Shown here piece after piece: positions 41,779 through 50,152 of a stretch of 64,000 nt of DNA; the first letter of the stretch is position 1; the number at the start of each line of letters is the position of its first letter. The notes under the pieces are model-generated. The model saw only the letters and a list, made by a program, of their open reading frames with translations, did no database searches and was not told the origin of the DNA. Both the position numbers and the translations under genes were made by a program. Source of the stretch: an uncultured Oscillospiraceae bacterium (GTDB lineage: Bacteria > Bacillota > Clostridia > Oscillospirales > Ruminococcaceae); the NCBI GenBank assembly GCA_934513685.1, contig CAKSWY010000007.1, forward strand, positions 29,325-93,324, read 5' to 3'.

Positions 41779-42750
41779 TCACTCCGCCCCGTTCACCACA
41801 TTCACCGGCCGGCCCGCCAAAAAGGCCCGCAGGTTTTCCACGGCAATGTCCATCAGCCGCTGGCGGCTTTCGCGGGCGGCCCAGCTGATGTGCGGCGTGA
41901 TGATGCAGTTCTTCGCCGTGAGCAGCGGGTTGTCCGGCCGGATGGGTTCCACCGAAACCACGTCCAGCCCGGCGGCGTACACCCGCCCGCAATTCAGCGC
42001 ATCGGCCAGGTCCTGCTCCACCACCAGCGGCCCGCGCCCGTTGTTGATGAGGATGACCCCCGGCTTCATTTTTTCAATGCTCTGCCGGTTGATGAGGCCC
42101 TCGGTCTGCGGGGTCAGCGGGCAGTTCAGGCTGATCACGTCCGCCCGGGCCAGCAGCTCTTCCAGCGGCACATAGTCGGCAATGGCCTCGCCCTCCGGGC
42201 AGGGGCGGCTGCCGCTGGCCAGCACCTTCATGCCCATGGCCGCCGCCATGCGGCCCAGTGCCCGGCCAATGCGGCCGAACCCCACAATGCCCATGGTTTT
42301 GCCCGCCAGGCCGAGGATGGGCTTCTCCCAGAGGCAGAAATCCGGGCAGGCAGCCCACTTGCCCTCGTGCACCAGCCGGTCGTGCAGGCCCACGCTGCCG
42401 CAGATCTCCAGCAGCAGCGCCATGGCATACTGGGCCACCTCCTGGGTGCCGTAGGCGGGCACGTTGCACACCGGGATGTCCCGCCGCCGGGCCGCCTCCA
42501 GGTCCACCACGTTGTAGCCGGTGGCCAGCACCCCGATGAACCGCAGGTTCGGGGCTGCGGCGATGGTCTCGCCCGTCAGGGGCGTTTTGTTGGTGTACAC
42601 CGCCTCGGCGTCCCCCATGCGGGCGCGGATGAGCGCTTCGTCGTGCACATCGGTGCGCTCGTACACCGTCACATCCCCCAGCGTCTCCAGCCCCTGCCAG
42701 CTCAAATCGCCCGGGTTTTCCGCATGGCCGTCCAATACCACGATCTTCAT
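41779..42750 (-). CDS. D-2-hydroxyacid dehydrogenase
   Basis: 323 residues. Substrate domain at both ends and a Rossmann NAD(P) domain in the middle: LAGKTMGIVGFGRIGRALGRMA, LNCPLTPQTEGLI, INNGRGPLVVEQDLADAL with the catalytic Arg, VEPIRPDNPLL with Glu and TPHISWAARESRQR with the catalytic His. The overall pattern suits glycerate dehydrogenase/hydroxypyruvate reductase or D-lactate-type enzymes. ATG 42750 has GGAGGAGAGAGG upstream. It stands alone and diverges from the oadB transcription unit. Confidence 0.93.
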   Translation of the reverse strand: MKIVVLDGHAENPGDLSWQGLETLGDVTVYERTDVHDEALIRARMGDAEAVYTNKTPLTGETIAAAPNLRFIGVLATGYNVVDLEAARRRDIPVCNVPAYGTQEVAQYAMALLLEICGSVGLHDRLVHEGKWAACPDFCLWEKPILGLAGKTMGIVGFGRIGRALGRMAAAMGMKVLASGSRPCPEGEAIADYVPLEELLARADVISLNCPLTPQTEGLINRQSIEKMKPGVILINNGRGPLVVEQDLADALNCGRVYAAGLDVVSVEPIRPDNPLLTAKNCIITPHISWAARESRQRLMDIAVENLRAFLAGRPVNVVNGAE

Positions 42751-42884
42751 GCTGCCTCTCTCCTCCGGCTGCTTTTTTGTGTTACAGCAGTATCTTACCA
42801 TTCCGCCCCCGCTGCGCCAACCATTTTTTGCAAAATCCGGGATATTCCGCAAAAAACGGAACTCATTCGGGCAAGATAAAACCG

Positions 42885-42914
42885 TTGACACACCAAGTTT
42901 TTCTGTGGTATAGT
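42885..42914 (+). promoter_or_regulatory. Promoter of the oadB unit
   Basis: TTGACA, 18-bp spacer, TATAGT, immediately before the riboswitch-like leader. Confidence 0.8.
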
Positions 42915-42920
42915 GTGCTC

Positions 42921-43076
42921 AGGTCAAAAGGGAGTAGCCAGCGGCCGCCTTGGTGCGCCGCAGCAGCCTGCGTCAATCCCGGGTCGCATTGTTTCGGCGG
43001 CCCCGCTACTGTTTGAAATGGCAAGACTTTTACCGTGATTTGCACAGGTGCAGAACACGGTGGAAGTCTTTTTTCT
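42921..43076 (+). promoter_or_regulatory. Probable yybP-ykoY (Mn2+) riboswitch with terminator
   Basis: The leader opens AAAAGGGAGTAGC and closes with GGCCCCGCTACTG, pairing AGTAGC with GCTACT, with a GCGTCAAT segment between. It is followed by GCAAGACTTTTACC..GGTGGAAGTCTTTTTTC, a hairpin with a T-run. These blocks match the yybP-ykoY family, in which Mn2+ binding prevents termination. The family is usually in front of Mn2+ exporters, so its position before oadB is unusual. The identification is by eye. Confidence 0.7.
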
Positions 43077-43155
43077 TTGCCGCGCGCCCAGCGGCCGAGA
43101 AAAAAGGCTTCGGCCTGCCCGCCGTTCGACCGTTCAATCAAAGGAGTGTTCAACC

Positions 43156-44268
43156 GTGGAATTCTTATACGGAAATCTATTGCAACTGGATGTGCGCATG
43201 ATCGTCATGTGGGCCATCGGCGGCCTGCTGATCTATCTGGCCATCAAAAAGGACATGGAGCCCAGCCTGCTGCTGCCCATGGGCTTCGGTGCCATTCTGG
43301 TCAATCTGCCCAACTCGGGCGCCGTCACCCAGGGGGCGGAAGAGGGCGTGCTGGATGTGCTGTACAACGCCGGCATCGCCAACGAGCTGTTCCCCCTGCT
43401 GCTGTTTGTGGGCATTGGCGCCATGATTGACTTCGGCCCCCTGCTGGAAAACCCGAAACTGCTCATCTTCGGCGCGGCCTCGCAGTTCGGCATCTTCTTC
43501 ACCCTGAGCCTGGCCTCCCTGTGCGGCTTCGGCCTGCACGATGCGGCCTCCATCGCCGTCATCGGCGCGGCGGACGGCCCCACCGCCATCTTCGTCTCCC
43601 AGTGGTACGCCAGCCAGTATATGGGCGCCATTATGGTGGCCGCTTACAGCTATATGGCGCTGGTGCCCATCATTCAGCCCCCGGTCATCAAGCTGCTCAC
43701 CACCAAGAAGGAGCGCACCATTCATATGGCCTACACCCAGGGCCAGGTGAGCAAAACCACCCGCATTCTCTTCCCCATCGTGGTGACGATTCTGGCCGGT
43801 CTGGTGGCCCCCCGCAGCGTGGCGCTGGTGGGCTTCTTGATGTTCGGCAACCTGATTCGGGAGTGCGGCGTGCTGAACTCCCTCTCCGATACGGCCCAGA
43901 ACGTGCTGGCCAACCTCATCACCATCTTTTTGGGCATCACCATCGCCAGCCAGATGCAGGCCGATAAGTTCCTGGCCCCCCAGACCCTGATGATTCTGGG
44001 CCTGGGCCTGGTGGCCTTCATCTTTGACACGGCGGGCGGCGTGCTGTTTGCCAAGCTGATGAACCTGTTCCTGAAAAAGAAGATCAACCCCATGATCGGT
44101 GCCTGCGGCATTTCGGCCTTCCCCATGTCCAGCCGTGTGGTGGCCAAAATGGCCCTGGCCGAGGATAAGGGCAACTTCCTGCTGATGCAGGCGGCCGGTG
44201 TGAACGTGGGCGGCCAGGTGGCCAGTGTCATTGCCGGCGGCCTGATCCTGAATCTGATCGCCCGCTGA
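43156..44268 (+). CDS. oadB: Sodium ion-translocating decarboxylase subunit beta (OadB/GcdB/MmdB)
   Basis: 370 residues, about 9-11 membrane segments. Signature blocks are present: VLYNAGIANELFPLLLFVGIGAMIDFGP, IGAADGPTAIFVSQW with the sodium-site Asp140, FGNLIRECGVLNSLSDTAQN and NPMIGACGISAFPMSSRVV. In the complete pump, decarboxylation of carboxybiotin by this subunit drives Na+ export. The start is GTG 43156 with AAAGGAG 9 nt upstream. Downstream is a 39-residue OadG-related protein; no alpha (carboxyltransferase) or biotin-carrier gene is in the window, so the donor decarboxylase is encoded elsewhere or the subunit acts alone. Confidence 0.95.
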   Translation: MEFLYGNLLQLDVRMIVMWAIGGLLIYLAIKKDMEPSLLLPMGFGAILVNLPNSGAVTQGAEEGVLDVLYNAGIANELFPLLLFVGIGAMIDFGPLLENPKLLIFGAASQFGIFFTLSLASLCGFGLHDAASIAVIGAADGPTAIFVSQWYASQYMGAIMVAAYSYMALVPIIQPPVIKLLTTKKERTIHMAYTQGQVSKTTRILFPIVVTILAGLVAPRSVALVGFLMFGNLIRECGVLNSLSDTAQNVLANLITIFLGITIASQMQADKFLAPQTLMILGLGLVAFIFDTAGGVLFAKLMNLFLKKKINPMIGACGISAFPMSSRVVAKMALAEDKGNFLLMQAAGVNVGGQVASVIAGGLILNLIAR

Positions 44269-44288
44269 CGTCCAAAGGAGGAACAACT

Positions 44289-44408
44289 ATGAATCTGCAA
44301 GCGTTTTATTCCACCCTGCCCGTGATGGGGCTGGGTATGCTGGGCATCTTCATCGTGATGGCGGTCATCGCCCTGGGCATTACCGTACTGAACAAGCTGT
44401 TTAAATAA
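44289..44408 (+). CDS. OadG-related small membrane subunit
   Basis: A 39-residue protein beginning MNLQAFYSTLP and ending VLNKLFK, with one membrane helix (about residues 12-34). GGAGG is 7 nt upstream of the ATG and the gene starts 20 nt after oadB. Its size, position and sequence style match the small OadG-like subunit found with stand-alone oadB genes in Clostridia. It probably stabilises the beta subunit. Confidence 0.85.
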   Translation: MNLQAFYSTLPVMGLGMLGIFIVMAVIALGITVLNKLFK

Positions 44409-44432
44409 GCCCGGCACACAATATAAAATAGA

Positions 44433-44510
44433 AAAAAGGCCACCGGCCGGAATCCGTCTCCCCGTTTGCGGGCAACGGCATTCCGGCCGGTGGCCTTTTG
44501 TTTTTTCAGC
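44433..44510 (+). terminator. Terminator of the oadB unit
   Basis: AAAAAAGGCCACCGGCCGGAAT..ATTCCGGCCGGTGGCCTTTTGTTTTTT, a very long hairpin. A second inverted repeat at about 44560-44597 (CGCCCAAACGCTTG..CAAGCGTTTGGGCG) probably serves the convergent flavoprotein gene. Confidence 0.9.
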
Positions 44511-44628
44511 GTTCTGCAAAGCGATTTTCAGTGCGGTTTTCGCGCAGAGCAGAGAACGCCGCCCAAACGCTTGTTTTTCCAAGCGTTTGGGCGTTTCAGG
44601 CAGCCTTATGCGGCGCTTGGGCAATTTC

Positions 44629-45249
44629 TCAGCGGATGAAGTTGGTCCAGACGCGGTCTTCCTTCTCCGGCAGGGCCACGCCCGCCTTGCGGCCGGCCTC
44701 AATGCACTTCAGCATCCAGGCCATGTTGCGGGCCAGCTGGCGCATGGTCTGCATACCCTCGGCATCCTGCTTGACCTCTTCGGGGGTCTTGCCGTGCACC
44801 ATGGGCCAGTACTGGCTGGCCACGATGGGCATATTGGAGATGGTGAAGTATTTCTGCAGCTGGTCGATGGTCGCCGTGGTGCCGGCCCGCCGTGCGCTGG
44901 CAATGGCCGCGCCGGGCTTGAACTGCAGGTTGGCGCCGCCCGCGTAGAACAGCCGGTCCAAAAAGCCCGTGGCCGAGCCGGAGGCCGAGGCATAGTGCAC
45001 CGGGCTGCCAAAGATGAATCCGTCGGCGGTCTTGGCCTTCTCAATGGCCACGTTCACCGCATCGTCAAACACGCACTTGCCCTTGCCGGCACAGCCGCCG
45101 CAGGCCACACAGCCGCCCACCGGGCCTTTGCCCACGTGGAGGATCTCCGCTTCCACCCCGTTCCTTTCCAGTTCGGCGGCGATTTCCGCCAGGGCCGTAT
45201 AGGTGCAGCCCTTCTCGTGGGGGCTGCCGTTGATCAGCAGTACTTTCAT
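44629..45249 (-). CDS. Flavodoxin-family NAD(P)H-dependent reductase with iron-sulfur motif
   Basis: 206 residues. FMN-binding start KVLLINGSPHEKGCTYTAL, then a compact cysteine motif GGCVACGGCAGKGKCVFDD (four cysteines) typical of iron-sulfur flavoproteins, followed by DGFIFGSPVHYASASG and ASARRAGTTATIDQL. Such proteins transfer electrons from reduced ferredoxin or NAD(P)H to quinones, oxygen species or unknown acceptors. ATG 45249 follows AAAAGGAGAG. Monocistronic. Confidence 0.9.
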   Translation of the reverse strand: MKVLLINGSPHEKGCTYTALAEIAAELERNGVEAEILHVGKGPVGGCVACGGCAGKGKCVFDDAVNVAIEKAKTADGFIFGSPVHYASASGSATGFLDRLFYAGGANLQFKPGAAIASARRAGTTATIDQLQKYFTISNMPIVASQYWPMVHGKTPEEVKQDAEGMQTMRQLARNMAWMLKCIEAGRKAGVALPEKEDRVWTNFIR

Positions 45250-45430
45250 GTTGCTTCTCTCCTTTTCGTGGTTCTGAGGGCGGCGGGCGCGCATCCCCCG
45301 CCATGCCTTCCTTTTCTCATTATAGCATAGCTGCCAAGGAGTGCGCGAGGTGCCCGGCTCAAAACGTCAACGCGCCGCCCGCCAAATGATCTGCCGCTCC
45401 GGGCTGGCAGCCATGGGCTAACGCCCCGCG

Positions 45431-45465
45431 CAAAAAAAGGCGGCGAGCCATCGCCCGCCGCCCTG
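45431..45465 (-). terminator. Terminator of the nucleotidyltransferase gene
   Basis: Minus-strand GGCGGCG(GGCGATGG)CTCGCCGCC followed by TTTTTTT. Confidence 0.85.
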
Positions 45466-45478
45466 AGAAATTCGTGTT

Positions 45479-46402
45479 TCAGCCCCACAGGCCGTCCGGA
45501 TACTGGCCCTGCGCGGTCTTTTCCGCCAGTGCCTTCACCACCAGAGGTTTGTCCTCCTGGTAGGTCACGCCGTACCATTTGTCGTGGCTGGTGAGCACCT
45601 TCACCCGGGCCTTGCCCTCGTCGATCAGCTGGCTCACCACGCTGGGCAGGAAATACTCCCCCTTCATGGGGTTCTCGGCCAGCGCTTTGTCCAAAAATGC
45701 CGCAAAGCGCGCCGTATCCTCCCGCAGGAAGCTCTCGGTAAAGCCCCACAGGTTCATGGAGACCAACGTGCCGCCGTCCAGATCCGTCCAGGATTCGCCG
45801 CCGTCCTCGCTGTAATGGATGCCGCCCTCGTAGGTTTCAATGCGGGTGCGTTCGGTGACCCGGGTCAGGTAGCCGGCGGCGTCGCTCTCGCACACGCCGC
45901 GGGACACATGCCCGTTCTCACTCACGGTGTTCTTCAGCAAAAAGCCCACCATGGCATACTCGTACTTGTCGTCGTCCTCCACCTGAGACAGACGGTCAAA
46001 CATGACCTTGAAGGCCTCGGGGCCGTAGTAATCGTCCGCGTTCACCACGGCAAAGGGCGCGTCGATCTGATCCGCCGCGGCCAGAATGGCATGGGCGGTG
46101 CCCCAGGGCTTCACCCGGCCCTCGGGCACGACGTAACCGGCGGGCAGCTTTTCCAGCTGCTGGAAGGCATAGCGGATCTCCATCCCGCTTTTTGCGACCC
46201 GCGCGCCCACCGTGGCCTTGAACGCCTCTTCGATCTCGTGCTTGATGATAAACACCACCGTCTCAAACCCGGCGCGGCGAGCGTCAAACAGTGTGTAATC
46301 CAAAATGGCTTCCCCGTGGCCACCCACCGGGTCGATCTGCTTCAGGCCGCCGTATCGGCTGCCCATACCGGCCGCCATCACCACCAGAATCGGTCGTTTC
46401 AT
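45479..46402 (-). CDS. Sugar-phosphate nucleotidyltransferase family protein
   Basis: 307 residues. The NTP-transferase signature is VVMAAGMGSRYGGLKQIDPVG, followed by VVNADDYYGPEAF (metal-binding DD) and a central WSDLDGG-like region with MNLWGF. The family uses NTP and a sugar-1-phosphate to make an NDP-sugar; the specific sugar is not clear and the protein is not a standard GalU or RfbA. The ATG lies about 70 nt from a good promoter. No sugar kinase or glycosyltransferase is adjacent. Confidence 0.88.
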   Translation of the reverse strand: MKRPILVVMAAGMGSRYGGLKQIDPVGGHGEAILDYTLFDARRAGFETVVFIIKHEIEEAFKATVGARVAKSGMEIRYAFQQLEKLPAGYVVPEGRVKPWGTAHAILAAADQIDAPFAVVNADDYYGPEAFKVMFDRLSQVEDDDKYEYAMVGFLLKNTVSENGHVSRGVCESDAAGYLTRVTERTRIETYEGGIHYSEDGGESWTDLDGGTLVSMNLWGFTESFLREDTARFAAFLDKALAENPMKGEYFLPSVVSQLIDEGKARVKVLTSHDKWYGVTYQEDKPLVVKALAEKTAQGQYPDGLWG

Positions 46403-46469
46403 AGCTTCTTCTCCTTATTTCTCGGCGTGCCAAACCGGCCGCCGCACTGCTGCGAGTTTTTCTTTCATA

Positions 46470-46498
46470 AGTATATCGCAACCATGCCGTGCCGACAA
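46470..46498 (-). promoter_or_regulatory. Promoter of the nucleotidyltransferase gene
   Basis: Minus-strand TTGTCG, 17-bp spacer, TATACT. Confidence 0.6.
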
Positions 46499-46568
46499 GT
46501 CCTTTCCACGCAAAAAACGTTCTATGGTTCATTTTGTTTTACAATAGATTTACATTTCGCGGCTTACC

Positions 46569-46598
46569 TTGACATTTCCTGCGTTTTTTCGATAAAAT
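46569..46598 (+). promoter_or_regulatory. Promoter of the LtaS-like gene
   Basis: TTGACA, 18-bp spacer, TAAAAT, leaving a ~120-nt leader to the TTG start. The rest of the 46403-46723 gap shows nothing else. Confidence 0.7.
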
Positions 46599-46723
46599 GT
46601 AAAATGCTGCGCAAATTCAAAGTAAAGAAATTTCCCCCTGTTGCTTTCGATTCTGCGGTTGCTGGGTTTCGTTTGTTCGTGTCGAAGCCGCTGCACTATA
46701 CCACTGCAAAGGAGTTGTGTTTT

Positions 46724-49036
46724 TTGCCTGTTTTTGATCGTCTCAAAAAGAAGTGCAGTCCCTCCCTGTTCTTCCTGGCGATGTCCCTGTTCTTTTTGCT
46801 GCTGCTTCTGATCCGGCCCCGGTTCAGCCTGCACCTGGAATTCCGCTCGATTACCGGGGAAGGCACACTGCAGGTCTATCAGCTGAATGGCGACCTGCGC
46901 GAGCAGAACGTCAGCAGCCAGAACGCCGTGCTCACGCCGGACACCCGGCAGCTGGATGTGGCCGGTTACCCCCTTGACCTGTATGCCGTCCGGCTGGATC
47001 TTTACGATGTAGAATCGCTGGGCATCGAAGCCCTGCAGGTCCGCCTTTGGGGAATTCCGCTGTACACCTACAGCACCCAGCGGCTTGAACAGATGAGCGT
47101 TGGCCCCTATCAGATCGAGCTGCTGCCCGGTGACGGCGTATTCACCTGCACCCCAACAGCCGGAAACTCCTGCTTTACGGTTCTGATCCCCAAGGCGCTG
47201 CGCCTTTCTGTGCTCACAGCCGATCTGGTGCTGCTTGCGCTGCTCTCGCTGGCTCTGGCCGCCCTGCTGCTTCGTCCTGTCCGGAAGTTTCCTCGCTGGC
47301 GGGTGGCCGCGCTGCTGTGCATCGCCGCCTCCGGCACGTTGCTGGTGGGTGAGTCCATCCCCGGCAGCCCCTCGCTGATTGGCCTGCCCTGCCTTTGGCT
47401 GAACTTTCTCCTGATTTTCACGGTATACGGTGCCCTCAGCTTTCTGCCCCGGCTCTGGATCGGCGTTGGGATCGGCACGCTTTTCTTCGGCATCTGGTAC
47501 AGCGCCGATGCGTTTGTGCTGCAGTTCCGTTCCCAGCCGCTTCTGCCCTCCGACCTGTTGGCTGCCGGAACCGCCGCCGAGGTGGCCGGCAGCTATGACC
47601 TCACCCCCACCAGCGCCATGTGGTGCATGGTTCTGTGGCTAGTGCTCATCACCGGGGCCGCGTTTCTGCTTCAGGAAAAAGGACACTGTCTCCCCCCCGT
47701 GCACGCAAAAACATACTTGCTGGTGAAGGCCGCCTCGGTGGCAGTTTCCTTCCTGCTCAGTTTTGCTGTTTTTGTGCCGTGCCTTGCCGTGTCCCACTGG
47801 GCCGGGGCCATTCCCGGCGTGTTTCAGCGCCAGGGCATGGTCGTGACCTTTTTGAAATACTATCAGAACGGCCGCCCCGCCAAGCCCTCCGGGTATTCCT
47901 CGGCCGCGGTGGAGGAAATTCTGGATCAATACACCGTCCCCCAAACCTGCACCGGCACACAGCCCACCAACGTTCTCATGGTCATGAACGAATCCCTGGC
48001 CGACATGCGGGTGGGCCAGACGGATTACACCGCCAACGAGCTGACGTTCTGGAACTCCCTCATCCGGAACACCGTGCACGGCAATCTATTTGTTTCCACC
48101 CGCGGGGGCGGAACCTCCAACACGGAGTTTGAGACCCTCACCGGCAACTCCATGGCCTTCCTGCCCGCGGGCAGCGCCCCCTATGTGAACCTGATCCGGC
48201 AGCCGATTTTCTCGCTGTCCCGCTATTTTCAGGCGGCCGGTTACCAGACGGCCGGCCTGCATTTGATGGATCGCGCCAACTACAACCGCAACACGATTTA
48301 TCCCCTGCTGGGTCTCTCGTCTTTCTGGGCGCTGGAGGACTACGACTCGGTGGACGCCCTGCGCGGCTACGCCACCGACTGGGACGATTACCAGAAGCTG
48401 ATTGCCCTGGAAGAATCGATGGCCGACACGCCCCGCTTCCTGTTCAACGTCACCATTCAGAACCACGGCGGCTACTCCGCCCCGGGCGATACCCCCATTA
48501 CGGTGGACCTTTCCCACTACGGAGACTATCCAGAGGCGGAGCTGTACCTGTCCCTCGTGACGCTCTCGGACGAAGCCCTGAAGGAGCTGATCGACCACTA
48601 CCAGCAGGTGGACGAACCCACCATGATCATTGTGTATGGCGACCACCAGCCCGCCCTAGGCGATGACACCGACGATTGGCTGTTCGGCAGCAACGCCGGC
48701 CCGCTGAGCATGTATGAGACGCCCTTCCTCATCTGGACCAATTATCCCATCGAAAGCCGCAATGTGGGCGACATGAGCGCCAACTATCTGCCCATGCTGA
48801 TTTTGGAAACGGCCAACATGCCCCTTCCGCCCTATTATCTGCTTCTGAACGATGTATACCAGGAATACCCGGTGATCACCTCCCACGGCGTGCTGGATCG
48901 GGAGGGGAACTACTACACCAGCCTGAACCAGCTTGAGAACGACCCGCTTCTGAACCGCTACCAGATTGCCCAATACAACGGCCTGTTTGATAAAAACGGC
49001 CGCGTGGACGCGCTGTTCGAGGCCCCGGCGGCGTGA
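46724..49036 (+). CDS. LTA synthase family protein (membrane sulfatase-fold phosphoglycerol transferase)
   Basis: 770 residues from the TTG at 46724 (AAAGGAG 9 nt upstream; the frame is open far upstream but antisense to another gene). N-terminal helix (about 14-31), an extracytoplasmic insert of about 130 residues, then several membrane helices and a C-terminal alkaline-phosphatase-fold domain with VMNESLADMR (Glu423), RGGGTSNTEFE (nucleophile Thr464), NHGGY and YGDHQPALG (Asp640, His641), the Mn2+-site residues of LtaS. Family role: polymerisation or transfer of glycerol phosphate onto lipid or glycan on the outer face of the membrane. The long insert after helix 1 is unusual for LtaS. Confidence 0.9.
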   Translation: MPVFDRLKKKCSPSLFFLAMSLFFLLLLLIRPRFSLHLEFRSITGEGTLQVYQLNGDLREQNVSSQNAVLTPDTRQLDVAGYPLDLYAVRLDLYDVESLGIEALQVRLWGIPLYTYSTQRLEQMSVGPYQIELLPGDGVFTCTPTAGNSCFTVLIPKALRLSVLTADLVLLALLSLALAALLLRPVRKFPRWRVAALLCIAASGTLLVGESIPGSPSLIGLPCLWLNFLLIFTVYGALSFLPRLWIGVGIGTLFFGIWYSADAFVLQFRSQPLLPSDLLAAGTAAEVAGSYDLTPTSAMWCMVLWLVLITGAAFLLQEKGHCLPPVHAKTYLLVKAASVAVSFLLSFAVFVPCLAVSHWAGAIPGVFQRQGMVVTFLKYYQNGRPAKPSGYSSAAVEEILDQYTVPQTCTGTQPTNVLMVMNESLADMRVGQTDYTANELTFWNSLIRNTVHGNLFVSTRGGGTSNTEFETLTGNSMAFLPAGSAPYVNLIRQPIFSLSRYFQAAGYQTAGLHLMDRANYNRNTIYPLLGLSSFWALEDYDSVDALRGYATDWDDYQKLIALEESMADTPRFLFNVTIQNHGGYSAPGDTPITVDLSHYGDYPEAELYLSLVTLSDEALKELIDHYQQVDEPTMIIVYGDHQPALGDDTDDWLFGSNAGPLSMYETPFLIWTNYPIESRNVGDMSANYLPMLILETANMPLPPYYLLLNDVYQEYPVITSHGVLDREGNYYTSLNQLENDPLLNRYQIAQYNGLFDKNGRVDALFEAPAA

Positions 49037-49091
49037 GTTTTTGATGAAACTGTTGCGCCGAAAAACGGCCAAAAAAAGAAAGGCATCGCCT

Positions 49092-49316
49092 ATGGAAGAG
49101 CAGCATCAATGTCCCCTTTGCGGGCAATATGAATTTGAGCGGTACAACAGCATGGACTTTTGCCCTGTCTGTGGCTGGTTTGACGATGCTCTGTATGAAG
49201 AGGACCCGGATTATTGCGGCGGTTTTTACACCATCAGCCTGAGCGAGGCCCGCAAACTCTGGAATTCCTGTGAGACGGTTTTTGAAAATTATCCAAACCC
49301 GTCAAAAAAATCTTAA
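49092..49316 (+). CDS. CPCC family cysteine-rich (zinc-ribbon-like) small protein
   Basis: 74 residues: QCPLCGQYEF, then DFCPVCGWFDDALYEEDPDYCGG and the closing SLSEARKLW helix, matching the CPCC family. Two CPxC pairs could bind zinc. ATG 49092 has AAAGG 8 nt upstream; an earlier in-frame ATG at 49044 has only a weak site. Function unknown. It converges on tRNA-Thr, originally through one shared terminator that is now duplicated around a toxin-antitoxin insert. Confidence 0.82.
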   Translation: MEEQHQCPLCGQYEFERYNSMDFCPVCGWFDDALYEEDPDYCGGFYTISLSEARKLWNSCETVFENYPNPSKKS

Positions 49317-49330
49317 ATTTTAAGCCGTGC

Positions 49331-49395
49331 TGCACTGCACCGCGGCTTTTTTACGCAAAAAACCGCCATGGAACCCTTGTTCCATGGCGGTTTTT
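49331..49395. repeat. 65-bp direct repeat, left copy, containing a bidirectional terminator
   Basis: Starts TGCACTGCACCGCGG and ends with AACCGCCATGGAACCCTTG-type hairpin plus GGCGGTTTTT. Every base is repeated at 50153-50217. The hairpin with T-runs on both sides terminates the CPCC gene here. Confidence 0.92.
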
Positions 49396-49463
49396 ATTTT
49401 AGATTTCCGGAATTCTCCGGGAACATCTCCCGCTGCACACATCGGGAGCATGCGATTCGCCAC

Positions 49464-49841
49464 TCATTCCAGGTGACTTTTCAACCACTCCAACATTCCA
49501 TCATAGTCCAATCTTCCAGACGCTACCTGAAGAATGAGCGAAATCAGCTCCTCATCCGTGCAGCACAGATTGATTTGATTGACCCCCATAAACGTAAGCA
49601 TCGCATGGGCTCCAATACGCTTGTTTCCATCCAGAAACGGATGGTTAGAAATCAATCCAAACCCAAGCCGCGCGGCCTTTTCAAGAACCGTCGGGTACAG
49701 GTCCTGTTCCGCAAACGTCTGAAACGGCGCGTTGATGGCAGAATCCAAAAGCCCTTCATCGCGCACGCCGTCTATACCGCCAGTCTGCGCAATCAGTGCG
49801 GTGTGCAGCATCAGGATCTGGCGCTTGCTCAGAATCTTCAT
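49464..49841 (-). CDS. Doc-type (Fic fold) death-on-curing toxin
   Basis: 125 residues. The Fic/Doc catalytic motif is NHPFLDGNKR (His67, Asp71, Lys74, Arg75), after the helical LLDSAINAPFQTFA region. Doc toxins phosphorylate EF-Tu with ATP, halting translation. The ATG overlaps the antitoxin stop by 4 nt in the usual antitoxin-first order, so the pair is co-translated. The module lies between perfect 65-bp repeats. Confidence 0.93.
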   Translation of the reverse strand: MKILSKRQILMLHTALIAQTGGIDGVRDEGLLDSAINAPFQTFAEQDLYPTVLEKAARLGFGLISNHPFLDGNKRIGAHAMLTFMGVNQINLCCTDEELISLILQVASGRLDYDGMLEWLKSHLE

Positions 49842-50080
49842 TTTGCCAATTCCTCATAGACATGCCGGTTTTTCTCCATCAGTTTTTGAGAAACCGCAAG
49901 GAGTTCATCGTCTGACACCGTCTGCACTTCATCGACCTGCGGAAACTCGTAGACGATATAGCGGGGCACATTGTTTTTCATGATCACCGCACTTCCGTAT
50001 TGATCCACCAAGCGAGCCACACGGGAGAAATTCTGATTTGCAACGGAGATCGGCACAATTGTATCACTATTGATATTCAT
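49838..50080 (-). CDS. Phd/YefM family antitoxin
   Basis: 80 residues: N-terminal DNA-binding Phd fold (IVPISVANQNFSRVARLVDQYGSAVIMKNNVPRYIVY is shown by its core NFSRVARLVDQYG and NNVPRYIVY) and a charged C-terminal tail that should neutralise Doc. ATG 50080 has GGAGG and a promoter just upstream, which the Phd-Doc complex would be expected to repress. Confidence 0.92.
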   Translation of the reverse strand: MNINSDTIVPISVANQNFSRVARLVDQYGSAVIMKNNVPRYIVYEFPQVDEVQTVSDDELLAVSQKLMEKNRHVYEELAK

Positions 50081-50104
50081 ACCCTCCGCCTCCTTTCTGC
50101 TTAT

Positions 50105-50133
50105 AGTATACTCATATTTTAGGACAAATTCAA
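50105..50133 (-). promoter_or_regulatory. Promoter of the phd-doc module
   Basis: Minus-strand TTGAAT, 17-bp spacer, TATACT, 25 nt before the antitoxin ATG. The TATAGTATACTCATATTTT stretch around it is partly palindromic and could be the autoregulatory operator. Confidence 0.75.
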
Positions 50134-50152
50134 CCTATTTCATTTGATGGGA

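Noticed and set aside
45584..46723. Upstream extension of the LtaS-like protein by 380 codons
   Set aside because: The extension is antisense to the nucleotidyltransferase gene and crosses its promoter; the LtaS-like homology, ribosome binding site and promoter all place the start at 46724.
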